Position numbers and translations under genes: made by a program. The notes under the pieces are model-generated. The model saw only the letters and a list, made by a program, of their open reading frames with translations, made no database searches and was not told where the DNA came from. 64,000 nucleotides of DNA from Neurospora intermedia. Taxonomy: Eukaryota; Ascomycota; Sordariomycetes; Sordariales; Sordariaceae. The stretch lies in NCBI GenBank assembly GCA_037102815.1, contig BTPP01000007.1, positions 124,001-188,000 on the forward strand, given 5' to 3'. Each line of letters opens with the position of its first letter. Within the stretch, counting starts at the first letter, position 1. Positions 34,930 through 48,046 of the stretch are shown here, piece after piece.

Positions 34930-36367
34930 ATAATAGGGTACAGCGCATCGTCGAAATCCTCTATTAAATGTCTCGATTTTGATGCTACGAGACTATAATT
35001 ACTATAACGAGTTTGATATTGAAGGTATTTATATATAGCTACTACTATCGGATAGCTGGGAAGCCGTTCTATAAGACTATATAACTTCTAAGCGATTCCC
35101 GGGTTGGGGGGTGGCGGTTGTTAACTATAAATAATCGGGAGATAAAAAGGGGAATATAAATAATAATCTATTATAATAATAATTATAATCGAGCAAATTA
35201 TAATATTAGTATATAAAAGCTATTATTATTAGTAATAATAGCGAATTAATATAAATCGAAGGTTTGTAACTAATTGAGTGCCTAATTAAATACCCAATTG
35301 AATACTTAATTGAGTAGAATTAAATCGAGTAGAATAGAGTATAAATATAGGTATTAATTTTATAATTCTATTAATTGAAATCCTCTATTATTAATACTTT
35401 TATCCTTCTATTATTTACTCTTTTACTTTCTCTATTATACTTACTATCCGCTTATAAATTACTAGCCTCGTTAATAACGTTAATAACGATGCGTTTAATT
35501 TAAATAAGTTCGTATATAACGGCCGTTGTAATTATAAAATCTATCTAGAATTGAGAGAATTTGGTTCTATACCGCTTAATTATTATAATACTTAAAAATA
35601 TAATATTACGGCCATATAAGTAACGCCTCCTCTATACCCTCCTCCTTCTACCTAACCTCCCTAACTTACTCCTCTAATTAATTAACCGGCCTAACTTCAA
35701 ATGCTTTATACTTCCAAACCCCGGCCAACTCCGACTATTCTACAGTAAATTAATATTAAAATTAACTAGGCACTACCTACTCGGGTACGCCGGTTACCCG
35801 GGCAACCGGGCGTAGATTATTTTATAATTCTATTATTATTATTATAACCGGACGTTATATTCCCCCGGTCCTAATTTACCCCTATTAACCGCCCTACCCG
35901 AATCCCCTCTTCGATAGAGAGGAATCCTATAGTCCCTTCTTCGATAGAAAGGAATTTAATTGTAGGTTTATCTTTTTTTAATATACCCGCTACCAACTCT
36001 AGTAATATAAGTAACAATATCGAGCCCGCTTTATTTAATAATAAATTCCTACCGTTTAAAAAGATTAGTAATATACCTAAATAGTTTTGTTACTAAATAA
36101 TACTATTCTTTACCGAATTAACTATTATATAAAAGGAGTAATCGTTTACCGAGGGACTAAGGAGTAAAAAATTAATAACAGTACTAAATAAAGCGCTTAT
36201 AATTATACGGGGTAGGTATTCTAATTAAAATTAGCCGCGCTAGCGGGTATATAACCGTTAGAATATATTTAAAGCGAACTACCAGTTATAATTAAACTTT
36301 ATATATAAGACGGGGGTTATATTTAACGAGACTACTAGTCTTTTTAATACTTATAAGGATACTATCA
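34930..36367 (+). pseudogene. Left non-LTR arm of island 1 element, decayed, unassigned
   Basis: AT-rich, RIP-like DNA between the left terminal repeat and the Gypsy insertion. At 35890-35955 a short segment (CTTCGATAGARAGGAAT) occurs twice in tandem. Relatively open plus-strand frames near 36.0-36.36 kb may continue after the Gypsy element at 43.9-44.25 kb, suggesting the remains of a second transposon gene. I cannot name it. Confidence 0.4.
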
Positions 36368-36654
36368 TGGGACTGGCGCCCGTCAAGGCATCTGGCTCTA
36401 ACTGGCCAGACTTGAGTGCTAAGACGGCAACCCGCATTGAGACTACCCAGACGACCCGGGCATTATATTGCAGTGCCCGAGCCTTTTAGAGTATTCTTTG
36501 GCTACCTTAGGCTACTAGGCAGCCAGCGTACGGCCATTTAAGCTCTAGCACTCGAGCGACCCGGAGGGTAGCGTTTTCTCTTTTCTTCCTTTGTAGAACC
36601 TTAATATATATATATAAGGCTAGCACCTACGTATCGCTCTACTATCCCCTTATA
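36368..36654 (+). repeat. Left LTR of the Gypsy element
   Basis: 287 bp in direct orientation with 43594-43880. The two copies align end to end, with differences in the order of a tenth of sites, nearly all transitions of the RIP kind. The original ends look like TG...CA. Confidence 0.9.
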
Positions 36655-39600
36655 TTAAGTTCTACCTTCTTATTAATTAATTATTAGAAGGAAGGATTGC
36701 TTATAGCTAATAGTACAATATATATTAGTATTAGAATAGTCTCTTTTTTTGTACTAAATAATAATAATAATACCGATATTAATATAGAAACTTCTTATAA
36801 TTCTCTAGTAACCGGGAGTATTGGAGCCTCCTCTAATACTATTAGCTTATTCGGAACCCTACTCCGAACTTTATAAGCGAGCCCCGAATTGAAGGGGAAG
36901 GTTAAATCTATAATCCTTTTCTTTATTTACTCCTAGCCTACCTTTAAACCTAAATTTACGTATTTTACTAAGTAGGATTTCTTTAATAGTACTAGTAAGG
37001 ATAAAAGGAAATTTAAAACTAACAACGGTACCGACGAAGAGTCTAATAGTAATTCTAGTAAACCGTACTAACGGAAGTTATTTGAATTCTCTAAGTAAAA
37101 CGGTAAACCTACTACCTTTCTCTTTTATTATAATAAACTAATTAAGATTTATAATACCGATTTTAAGGCTGGCCTACGTACTAATTCTAACGCTACGTAG
37201 ATCGAAATATTTAATACCTTACCGACCGATAAATAATAGAAATTAGAGGGTTATTAAATTATTTATACTCTTTCTAATAATAAAGATCCGACCGAATTAT
37301 TCGAATAAATTTAGTAAATCTTTAGTACCTATTATACCTAAAATTATACTCTTAATAACCTTACTAAAATAAAGTAGAAGGATAGCGAGCTATTCTCTAA
37401 ATTTTTTACTAATTTTAATAACGAACTCTTAAAGGCTAGTAGTTATAATTAGGATAGCTGCGTTAAATTAGGATTCCTTCGTTGCGCTATTAATAAGAAA
37501 TTTAGTAATTACCTTTTTACTATTAAACTTTCTAATAATTACTTTACTTACGTAGAATAATTCTAGAATATTATTTATAAATACGAAAAGACTATAGAGT
37601 TTTAGGCCTTCTATTAAAGTTACTTATAGAACGGTAATTGGAATAACCGGCGGTCTAGAATTTACGTCCCTATTACTACTAATTTAAACCGTTCCGGCTA
37701 TTACCCTTAAAATTAAGGCTCTTCTTCCGCTCTATCCTTTAAAATTTAATATAATATTAATAGTAATATTTTTATAAGAATAATTAATATTTGCAATGTT
37801 CGAAGTAAGGGGTCCTCCGCTTAATAGAAGGGACGAGCTAAATAAATATCCTAAAAGGAAAGGGAGAAGCGCCGTACTAAAGGATAGTATATTTATTATA
37901 GTACTACCGGCTATATTATTATTAAATACTTATACCTTCCGGTTATAAACCCTTAAAGTAAGGGAATACGTATTTAAACTATTTAAATAACCCTATTATT
38001 TAATAAAAAATTTCGAATAACTAAGCTCTTAAATTCCGAATTAAACTAGGGAAAAGAGTAGCTCTAGTACGAAGTCGGGTACTAGAGCCTACCCCCGAAG
38101 TATTAAATAAAGTAAAAGAATTTAAATTTTAAATAGAGATAGGACTAACCCTAATACTAATTATTATTAATTCTACCAATTTATTCTACACTTTTATTAA
38201 TAAAGGATACTAGTATTATACTACTATTAATAAAAATATTATTCGGGACTTCTAAATCCCTATTATTCTAATTCCGGTTTAGTAGATTTAAAGTACTATA
38301 ATAATTATAGAAGGCACTTCTATTTAAAGTATTATATATTTCTTTACGGAGTTTTAAAGTTGTATTTTACTAGTTTATATATATATAGTATTAAAGTTCG
38401 AATACCCTATAATCTTCGGAAAGCTATAATTAACGGCCAATTAAATATATTCGGTCCCTTATAAAAAGAGATTCTAATATAGTACTACTTAATTTTAAAT
38501 AAACTATATTAATAAATTTAAATTTAAGACTTTATTTCTCGAAGAACTTTAAAGAGTAGTATATATTCTTACTATTACTTTTATTAGGTATATCCGTTAA
38601 ATAATTAAAGAAAAGGGCTAGATTATTATAGAAGCCTTTATATTCGCCGTTCGGCTAAAAAATATTAAGAAGGCTCTAATATTTAAAAGAGTCCGGACCG
38701 ACGAAGAATTCTAATAAATTATCCTTAAGGACTTTTAGGATTTTATTCCCCTTTTTAGGAAGTAGGAAGCCGACTATTTTAACGAATATAAGCCCGGAGT
38801 TAATTTAAAAATTAAATTGAAGAAGGGGCTAAATAGTAGAGACCTTCCGCTTCCCTTCGGCCCGTTGTATAATATATTTTAAAAAGAATTTTTAGTATTT
38901 AAAAAGACCCTTCGGGATTTAATAGATAAAAGTTTTATTTAAGCTAATAATTTAATTATTAAAATACCCGTCCTTTTTATTCGGAAACCGGGCGGAGGCC
39001 TTCGCTTTTATTATAATTACTAGACTCTTAATATAATTATTCGAATAAATTGGTATTCTCTACTATTTATTCGAAAAATATTCCGAATATTTAAAGGGAT
39101 AAAGTAGTTTTCTAAGGTAGATATAGTGTAAGTTTTCTATAAAATCCGGATAGCGGAGGGAGAAGAGTATAAAATAGTATTCCGGACCTACTATAGCCTA
39201 TTCGAATGGTTGGTAGTCCCCTTCGAATTATATAACGCTCTAACTACCTTCCAACGGTATATTAATTAAATATTACAAGAATTTCTTAATAACTTTTACT
39301 TAATATATATAAATAATATATTTATTTTTACGGACGGGTTTCGAAAAGACTATATATAAAAGGTCTATATAGTATTTAAGCGCCTCCGAAATATTAAACT
39401 CTATTTAGACCCGGATAAGTATAAATTCGCTATTAAGAAAATTAAATATTTAGAATTTATTATTTACGCTAGTATAAGCATTTAAGCGGACCCTAAGAAA
39501 ATTAAAGCTATTTTAGAATAGGCCGTTCTAATATTATAAAAGGGAGTCTAGAGTTTTTTAAAATTTATAAATTACTATTAGATATTTATTTTGGAGTTTA

Positions 39601-42600
39601 TTATAATAGCCGCGCTATTTATAGTACTAACCGGTAAAGGGGTTCTATTTAAATAATTAGCGGTATATAAAGAAGCCTTCTAACTATTTAAAATACTATT
39701 CACTCGAATACTAATATTAACCGAGTAGGACCCCGAGCGCCCAACCTTCCTCGAAATTAATTGTAGCGGCTTTATATTCGGAGGCTATCTTACTTAGGAA
39801 GTAGATAGTTAGCAATGCATAATAATATTCTACTCGAGAAAGTTGAAGCTAGCCGAACGCAATTACCCTATTTATAATAAAGAAATATTAGCGATTATCG
39901 ATTATCTATAGGAGTGGTAAATTAAATTTTATAGTTATAATAACTTTACTATCCTAACGGACTATTATAATCTAAAATATTTTATAACCCGGCAATATCT
40001 CTCTAAACGCTAAGCCCGTTGGGCCGAATACCTTTTTAAATTCTCCTTCAAACTCTAGTACCGGCCGGGTAAAGAAGTAGTAATCCTAAATATATTATTA
40101 CGGAGGGATTAGGATCGACCTACTAAAAATAATAGAGAGGCTCGAAATTTCCAATTTATCTTTAAATCTATTCTATATAATTATATCCGCGTTTTAGTAA
40201 TAAGCCTTCGGAGTTTTCGAGCGGCCCGGGGGAAGGGTATAAAAGTCTTCGAAAATCCGGATTTATAATAGTTCTAAAATATTATAGTAGGAAGGGACGC
40301 TATATATTAATAAATTTTCGAAGTGGTAAAGAATAATATAAGAGACCTACCCCCCTCTTTTAAATTTAAAATTTAAATTACCGACTATTCTATTAACGAC
40401 TTCGGGCGTTTAAAATATTAAGGAAGGCTCTAAATCCCTAAGTATTTAATAATTACTAAAATAGAAATTGTAAAATTATCCGACTCCGACTAGGAGTTTA
40501 ATACCCTCCGTACCTATATTATTTAAATTATATACAATTTTCAAATATTCGGGTACTCTAATAGAGAAAGTACTATTACAATTCTCGTTCGCTACTTCTA
40601 TTAGCTACTATTTAAAATCTACATAAGATAGTTCTTATATAACTACTATATATATAATTCTATTAAATATTAAAGAGCCCAAAAGAAGGGGTTACTCCAA
40701 TCGATACCGGTACTAGACTAGTTCTTCCGAGAAATTTAAATAGATTTTATTATAGACCTCCCGTTAATTAGAGGGAATATTTATCTATTAATTATTAAGG
40801 ACCGCCTTAGTAAGAACGTTATATTAGAATTAATATTATTAATAAATATTAAAGTATACGCTGAGAGGTTTATAAACTACTTTATAAAGTATTATAGGTA
40901 ACTACGGTCTATAATTAGCAATAGGGGCTCTAATTAGACCGGACGGTTCTAGAGCGGACTATATAAACTATTTAGGATTAAACAATTTCTTAATACTATT
41001 TACTATCCTTAAACTAATAATAGTTTAGAATAAATAAACTAGGAGGTATAAGCCTTCTTAAGGGTATATATTAATTAAGTACAAAATAATTAGTACAAAT
41101 AGTACCCGCTAGTACAATTAGCGATTAATAGCTATATTAATACCTTAATTAGTATATCCCCCTTCTTTACCGTCTACGGATTTAACTTAGAGTCGGTAGT
41201 CTTAATAATTTTTAAGGCTACTAGAGACTCTAGAACTCCGGCCAACGCCCGGGCCCGGCAATTCGTCGAAAAGCTATTACAAATTACGGATTTATATTAA
41301 ATTATAATAACTATAGCGGTTTAAAAGTAAAAGAGATTCGTTAACCGTACCCGTTAATTAACGGAAAGGTTCTAAATAGGCAATAAAATATAATTTAATT
41401 TTAAGAATTATACTTTACTAAAACCCAAGAAGAAATTAAATTAATTATATATTAAATATACTATTTCGAAAGTACTTTTACCACTAATTATAGAACTTTC
41501 GGGGCTCCTAAATAATATTTATAATATCTTTTATATCGATTTCCTCTAGCGGATTGCTAGAGACCTCTTACCCGGCTAAATCCTTGTTAATAAATAACCG
41601 CCGCCAATAATTATAGATAAAGAAGAGGAATATTATATAGAAGAGATCCTATATATTAGAAGAACCCCGAATAATAGAATAGCGTTAGTAAAATAGAAAG
41701 GCTATTATAAACCCTTATAGTACCTACTTAAAGACTTTTAAAATACTAAAGCGCTCGAACTCTTTAAAAGATAGTACGGGGACGTTCGAATTAATAACGG
41801 ACCTATAGATTAATTTATAAAAGAGAAAGTATTAAAGAAAGTATTAATAGAGTAAAAAAAGTAAGTAAAATTAATACCCGGAGGTAAAAAGTACGGCCGC
41901 CTACCTAAAACGCCGCCGCCGATAGCCTGTTATACCTAAGAATTTCTAATACCTAACGCCGCCCCAATACCCGACCCGACTATTATATTTAAAAATAATA
42001 ATACTATAATAGTACTACTATAGGGAACCTATAGTCTTTTCTTCTTCTTCGGAGGAAATTCCACCTCCTCTACTATATCCGAAAACCGAATTACCTTCTT
42101 TAACTACTACTTCTCCTCCGGAATATTCTCCTCCTACTATATTATTTCTATTAATTCCGTTAAATCCTCCTCTAATACCCGAATATCTACTACCCCCTCC
42201 TTCAATTTTATTTCCTCCTCTTCTAACTCTCTAGTACCTACTACCTCCTTCCTACTAAATAATAGATTTAAATAAATATATAATTCCTCTTCCCCTAATA
42301 ATACCCTATCCCCCTCTATTATCCTACATTACTCTTCCAACTTCTTTACCCAATCTTCCAATTTTATAACCAATTTATTAAAAATAGTACCTACCGTCCC
42401 GGCTACTATTCCCTCCTAGAAGGTCTAAATTACTCTAAATATCCGGGTATTAATTCTAATAACGAGGGTATTTAAATAAGTAACGGCCGTAATAATAATA
42501 TACTCAATATCCCGGGCAAACGCTATAATAATATTTACTAAGGCCTTTAACCTAACGAATAATAACAATTATAAAGCTACTAAACTATTCTAATCTATAT

Positions 42601-43194
42601 AAAAAACCTAATAATTCTCTTTTAAAGCCTTTAATCTCTTAAATACTTCGACCAAAGTTAGGGCCAAGGATAAAGGAGCGTCCGGAATTATAATTAGAAG
42701 TATTATAGTAGTAAAAAGGGGGGCTAACGGTACTTCGCTAACGGGGTAATCGAATATAAAGTAAATAATATTATTAGAATTTGAATTAGTAATTAAGTTA
42801 AAAAGAAGGGATTTAAAAATATTTACGAAGTAATATAACCCTCGGCCGTTAACTAATTAAAATTGCGGGCTATAATTATTATATATTAAAAGGATTAATA
42901 AAACGAAGTTTTACTGCCTAGGTAGCCTTCCTCCAATTAGGAGGAATATCGCTCCTAGATAGTAGAGGATTACCGCCGGTAAGTAGCAAAATTCTTTAAA
43001 TACGTATAAGGCGTATAATAATCTTTACCCTCATTAAGTACGTAGGTACCGGGGTCCTCTAACATTATATACTAAAAGTACCAATTGGCTGTAGTACCCT
43101 TAATAGAGCCCTTAATAAATTTATAGTAGCCGCCGCCACTACCGCCGCCGCCGTTACTATTAAAAGTTTAGGGTGCCGGAGAGACCGGCCTAGT

Positions 43195-43335
43195 AAGCCT
43201 AAGAATAAGCGTTAGAGCAGTAGTAAGCGTAGGCTTAGGAGTAGGAGCGGGCGTAAACGTAGGAGCGGGGGCAAACTCGGGCGCGGGGACGGACGCGGGC
43301 GTAGGGACGGATATAGGCGTAGGAGTAGCTATAGC
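43195..43335 (+). repeat. GC-richer tandem repeat inside the Gypsy element
   Basis: Steps of GGCGTAGGAGCG / GGCGTAGGGACGGA repeat with a 6-bp sub-period, out of keeping with the AT-rich surroundings. It may be the remains of a low-complexity coding stretch. Confidence 0.6.
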
Positions 43336-43593
43336 CGGGCAATAATAGACTAGAATAGTAGGCCGGAGCCCGAAAGGATCTTAATTAGAACGGGTATTAT
43401 AATTGAAGGTTAATAACGGTTATTTAAAGGTATTTTAAAGTAGAACTGAGGGTATACGTACGATATAGTTGTAATTATTCGTTAAAAGAGTAAAAAAGAA
43501 AGTAAAAATTATAAAAGAGTAAGATAAAGGTAATATAAATATTAATTGTAGCGTGCAACTATAGCTAAAGGGAGAAGGGGGGGGCTAATATTA

Positions 43594-43880
43594 TAGGACT
43601 AGCGCCTATTAAGGCATCTAGCTCTAATTAATTAAATTTAAATACTAAGACGGCAACCCGTATTAAAACTACCCAAACGACCCGGGCACTATATTACAGC
43701 GCCCGAGCCTTCTAGAGTATTCTCTAACTGCCTTAAGCTACTAGGCAGCCAGCGTACGGCTATTTAAACTCTAGCACTCGAGCGACCCGGAGGGTAGCGT
43801 TTTCTCCTTTCTTCCTTTATAGAACCTTAATATATACATATAAGGCCAGCACCTACGTATCGCTCTACTGTCCCCTTACA
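43594..43880 (+). repeat. Right LTR of the Gypsy element
   Basis: Same length as the left LTR. It looks more RIP-altered than the left copy, which keeps more CpA/TpG. Confidence 0.9.
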
Positions 43881-44256
43881 GATATATAAACTTCCTTCTT
43901 AATTAACCGACTTAAAGCGAACTAATTAAAAACAATTCTACTAACGAACTATAAGGAGATAATACTACTCTTTACTATCAATTGGGTAATAAGTAAATAT
44001 ATTATTAATATTTATACCCGCCTTATATTATATATAAAGAATAAATATTCCTTAGTTATAATTAAACGGGATGCCCTATATACTAAATTCGCTAATAATA
44101 AGCAAATATAGTATAGTAAATACCTAAATATTAATAATATATTATTTAATAATATTAACAAAGTAGAGGAGGATTTAAATAATAATAAGGAAGAAGTAAT
44201 TAAAGTCCGCCGGCCGGTTAAAAAAAGAATAATTTATACCGCTAATATAAATTAAT
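43881..44256 (+). pseudogene. Possible second gene of the island 1 DNA transposon (3' part)
   Basis: Directly right of the Gypsy element a plus-strand frame runs about 105 codons (from about 43940) with one interruption, which is unusual in this AT-rich DNA. It ends with an acidic segment and a basic RRPVKKR motif that could be a nuclear localisation signal. No family recognised. Confidence 0.35.
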
Positions 44257-44779
44257 TTACTTCTTCTATTAGTATTAAGTTTAAAGTTCTCTCTTAGGGA
44301 TTCGAATCCTTACCTACTTAACTATCGTCGTTATAATTATACCCCTCCTCTAATCTAACCGCTTCTAATTTCTCTCGTACGTTAATTACCCTAACGGTAT
44401 CCCTATTAAAAAGGATGCGCAATAATAAAAAGTAGTAATTAATTAGCAAATTAAAGAGGGATTTAATATATATAATAACGTTCGCTAATATATTTAAAGC
44501 GAGGATATTATTAATTAAGCAATTACTTAATATAGTACCTAACTTCAATAATACGCCGGTACCTACTTTTTAAAATTAGTATTAGTTTTTACTCTATTAG
44601 GAAATCTCGTAATCTTTTTATACTATTTAATAACTCTCGTTAATCCGATTCTATTACTTATATTCTCGTATTCGTACGTATTGTAATTAAAAAATTATCT
44701 TATAGAGTATAATTGTATTATTATTATATAAAGAGGTTATTATTAGGAAATATAGGGTTTAACCGTATAAAATACAAAA

Positions 44780-44960
44780 TATCGCTAAATTAAAATCTAA
44801 TACCTAGTAGAATAACTAATCTAATAGCTAGTTTAGTAGGCAGTAGAGTGGCTAGTCTAATAGGTAGTAGAGTGGGTAGTAGAGTAGGTAGTAAAGTAAA
44901 TAATAGAGTAGGTAATAGAATAGGCAATAGAGTAGGCAATTTAGTACTTAATAAATCTAA
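44780..44960. repeat. Degenerate 12-bp tandem repeat
   Basis: Repeated AGAGTAGGTAGT / AGAATAGGCAAT-like units, about 14 copies with many transitions, inside island 1. Confidence 0.7.
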
Positions 44961-45349
44961 ACTCTAGCGGGCAATAATATCGTAAAGATAAAGCAAAATA
45001 TAGAAATCTAGGCCCGTAATAATAGACGTTAACCCTAACCCTAAGTAGATAAGCGGTTTTATAATACTAATAGCTCTTTTAATTTAATTCTAAAATACGT
45101 ACAACCGGTATTAATTAATTTAGATTAATTTAACGAATATTTTAATACCCTTATATTAAAATTTAAATTAGAGTTGCGAAAGTAGCTATATTGTAAATAA
45201 TTTATAATTACCGTACTTATTAACGCTCTACCCGGCGCACCTTCTCTATCCGCCGCTAGCAATAGTAATCCTCCTATATCCTCTATATAAATATATCCCT
45301 AAACTCTACTATCCTCTCATTTTATTCGATATTTATATTAACTATAACC

Positions 45350-46500
45350 TTATTCTTATTATTATTATTATTATTATTAATAATAATATTACGCGTACAA
45401 TTATTCTAATAGCCGGCTTTATTTCCTTCGTCGTTAATTTCTACTATTAGACCGTCGGAATCGGTACGTTCAATCTAATTATAAAGCGCGGTAATAGTAA
45501 AGATAATATTAATTTAAGTCCTAATATTATATTCGGGCGCCGTCGACCTTACTACCTTCTACCTCTTCTTTAATATACCGATTATAATTTTAACTTTTAT
45601 ACAATACTTTAAATACTTTATATTATACAACTCCCTTCGAATCTTCGGTCGGCTAACGCTACCCCCCTATTTATTAAAATAATATTGAATTACTAGGTAT
45701 AGAATAAATATACTATATCGTATATAATACCCTGTATTATTAAAATAAAATTTACCCTCTAATACTTTAAAATTATTGAAATTAAATACTAACTATATAA
45801 CTCTAGAGTTATATATTAATCCCTCTATCCCCAATAGAACGTATATAAAAAGACTGTCTAAACTAACGGTAATTATAATATTCTAATATATAAATCCCTT
45901 TCAACTACGCTATATTTTAAATTCGGCTTTAGGTACCCGTACGTAAATTAAGGTGCCGTTTACCGTACTTAAATAGTCTTTAAAATATAGTACTAATATT
46001 ATATTCCCTAAATCGTATATTATATTAAGAGAGGGAAATTTAATAATATAATAGTATAATACAACTATAGTATTAAGGATCTTATAAAAATTCTAGCTTA
46101 TAGTCTTTATACTATAATTAAAGTAGTAGGCCGTATTTCGCTAGGTTTTATTATAGGTATATATATATAAGAAGGTTATAAACTTCTACTCGAAGGATAT
46201 CTATCTTATACTACGTATAGTAGTATATTATAATATTTATGCAATTAATTAAATAAAGGGGTAGTACTATATATAGTATAAATTAAAGAGTTTAATTTTA
46301 CAATCGGAGTAGAAGGTATTACGAATAACCGATTCGCCTTTATTTTTATCGATATAGACTAATCTATATACTGCTTTATTACTCCTTCGAAGGCGAGTAA
46401 TTTAAATAACCGCTACAACAGCCAGAAGTACGGCTAGTACGAACGTAAAGATATACTATCGAATATAATTTATATTAGATTATTTCGTATTATTAAATAT
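45350..46500 (-). pseudogene. Decayed PIF/Harbinger DDE transposase (DDE_Tnp_4-like), island 1
   Basis: Read on the minus strand, fragments match the family order: a 'NGTLIYVRVPKA' block (family DGTHI...VP), a 'LGIEGLIYNSRV' block (family GWEGSAHDSRV), 'FYFNNTGYYI' (family YYLADAGYP), 'ELYNIKYLKYC...IIGILKKR' (family ELFNLRHAQLR..IERIFGVLKKRF) and a terminal 'TALYN' (family LHNFI). Many stops from C-to-T changes show it is dead. Asp-to-Asn changes at the expected catalytic Asp sites fit RIP. The core is about 45.4-46.0 kb; the N-terminal part up to about 46.5 kb is weaker. Confidence 0.75.
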
Positions 46501-46846
46501 TTATAGTAAAAGTCCAAATTCGAAGGGGGGTCCTACTATATATTAACTTTACAATTACTCAATACCCCTATTAACTAATAAAATACTCTTATCCTCCCTA
46601 CCTAAACGAAGGGGTTTAGTAACTAATAAAGTAAGTGTTTACTATACTGGATTAGGAAGTCGATAGGGCCTTATATAATTTACTATAAACTACGTATAGG
46701 GGAGGTACGGCCAAGAACCTACTATATTAAATTTACAGGGGGGTTATAGGGGGGTTATAGGGGGTAAAGGGGGTCCGACGTCGGCTGCAGACCTCAAAAA
46801 GCAATATATTGGCTGACAGGGATAAATTCACTATACAAAATCTGAT

Positions 46847-46871
46847 TCTGTTGGTTGAACCAAACACGCCC
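46847..46871 (-). repeat. Right terminal inverted repeat of island 1 element
   Basis: On the minus strand it starts GGGCGTGTTTGGTTCAAC. Followed on the plus strand by CAT, the same triplet as at the left end. Confidence 0.8.
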
Positions 46872-46874
46872 CAT

Positions 46875-48046
46875 GTCGTCTTCTTTGCCCTGAACTGAAC
46901 CTTCAGTACCACCCTTTTCCCGGCTTTGGACCCTAGGATGGGAAATCGCTGGGGAGTAGGTAGGGATCGCCGGGACACATTCTCTGATCGGATCTGGTCC
47001 TCCCCGCTGGTGACAGTGGAGTTGTGGACCGGGGGCGGGACGGCGATCTCTTACTGAACCACCACCACCCAACTGGACAAGGTTACCTGGTGTACCTACA
47101 GTCTCTGTTACATTGAACAACCTCTGTGGTCAGCTTCATGTTGTTCCAACATGCAATGTAAGAGTGCCCGCCCGCCTGCGAGTTGGTGGTGAACGGGACA
47201 AGAACCGGGAAAAGCCCAGCAATCGAAAACAAGCAATCGAAGAATACAGGAAGCAACTTGATTACCAATGGAAAGGTTCACGTCCCGTCAATCCCTTCAG
47301 CGATCTTCATCCAATCGGTACCTAGCGGGCTGTCGCGAGTCGTTCTCCCTCATGCGCACTTAGGCTCATCACTTTCAGCCGCAGTGGAGAGAGTGGAAAT
47401 GGCCCAAGTGGATTTTTTTTTTGCTCTACGTATTTGATTGTTAGTGAGCTTTGTCGTCTTCAGTTCTTCCCACTGAACTCCGGACGTACACACAACTGGA
47501 CCAAAGAGAGACTATTTGCCGTGGTGTGTGGACGAACCTCCCCTCCCCTCCCCACGCGTGCTGATAGGTAGAGGTAGGTAGGTAGTGACACTGGGTTGAC
47601 AAACCAAACAGCCAACCCCCCCTTCAGAGATTTTCCGTCGACCATTCTTAGCCCGACCATCATGGCGAAACATTATTGGAGCGAAAGCACGGGAGGGAGC
47701 TCATTGACTGTCTCAAGGAAAAAGCTTCGGGGTACAAAGTGGGATATGCCGTGAACCACCTGTGTGACATCAGAACAACCGCTGGTGTTCGTTCGTTGTT
47801 TCTTCTCTGTGCGAACCGTATACCTACTGCATCTCATTGCAGTTTATTAGTTTATTAGGTATCATCCTCGCCTCTTCCCTCTCTTCTCTCCTGGTCTTCT
47901 TCTCAAGGGTTCATTCCTCCCCTCCCATCTCCCCTCCCCAGTTCACTCTGAAAGACGGGCATCTACCTGTCAAACTTCTTCTTTTTTTGTGTTTCCCTTC
48001 CATTATACCCCAATACCCCCTTCCCTAATTCCATCCACAAGCCACA
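46875..48046. other. Promoter and leader of the dioxygenase-P450 gene
   Basis: Normal base composition resumes here. No gene seen. A TAGAGGTAGGTAGGTAG run lies at 47569-47585. From about 47870 the plus strand is pyrimidine-rich up to the ATG, a common leader type in this genome. Confidence 0.5.

Larger units (their letters stand above)
36368..43880 (+). mobile_element. Fossil Gypsy (Ty3) LTR retrotransposon, chromodomain-bearing type, nested in island 1
   Basis: 7.5 kb bounded by two direct 287-bp LTRs. The plus strand shows, in Gypsy order, traces of gag (about 36.9-37.8 kb), a reverse transcriptase region (about 38.8-39.5 kb), RNase H (about 39.7-40.1 kb), an integrase core (about 40.6-41.3 kb) and a chromodomain-like stretch (about 41.6-41.8 kb) typical of chromoviruses. 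It is broken throughout by RIP with very many stops. The 1.7 kb between the chromodomain trace and the right LTR is unassigned and ends in a GC-richer tandem region. Age: old enough to have been through RIP, and younger than the DNA transposon it sits in. No clear target duplication. Confidence 0.88.
34747..46874. mobile_element. Island 1: RIP-decayed PIF/Harbinger-type DNA transposon with a nested LTR element
   Basis: Element 34750-46871, flanked by the direct 3-bp repeat CAT (34747-34749 and 46872-46874). The ends are inverted: GGGCGCGTTTGGTTCAAG at 34750 and, on the other strand from 46871, GGGCGTGTTTGGTTCAAC; about 25 bp match with two differences, and GATTTT is shared further in. Three-bp duplications and GGG...GTTTGGTT ends are typical of PIF/Harbinger. 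Inside, the DNA is strongly AT-rich and TpA-rich except for about 100-150 bp at each end. A Gypsy element at 36368-43880 splits it; without that insert the element is about 4.6 kb. A decayed DDE transposase lies on the minus strand near the right end. Confidence 0.8.

Noticed and set aside
44318-44548. 76-codon open frame in island 1
   Set aside because: Hydrophobic Ile/Leu/Asn-rich composition of AT-rich DNA; no domain recognised; may be chance or a relic.
45030-45043. AACCCTAACCCTAA as a second telomere-like site
   Set aside because: Only two repeats inside RIP-altered DNA; too short to mean anything.
34850-46735. Island 1 as a centromere fragment or inserted mitochondrial DNA
   Set aside because: AT content alone could suggest it, but transposon ends, LTRs and decayed transposase order explain the region.
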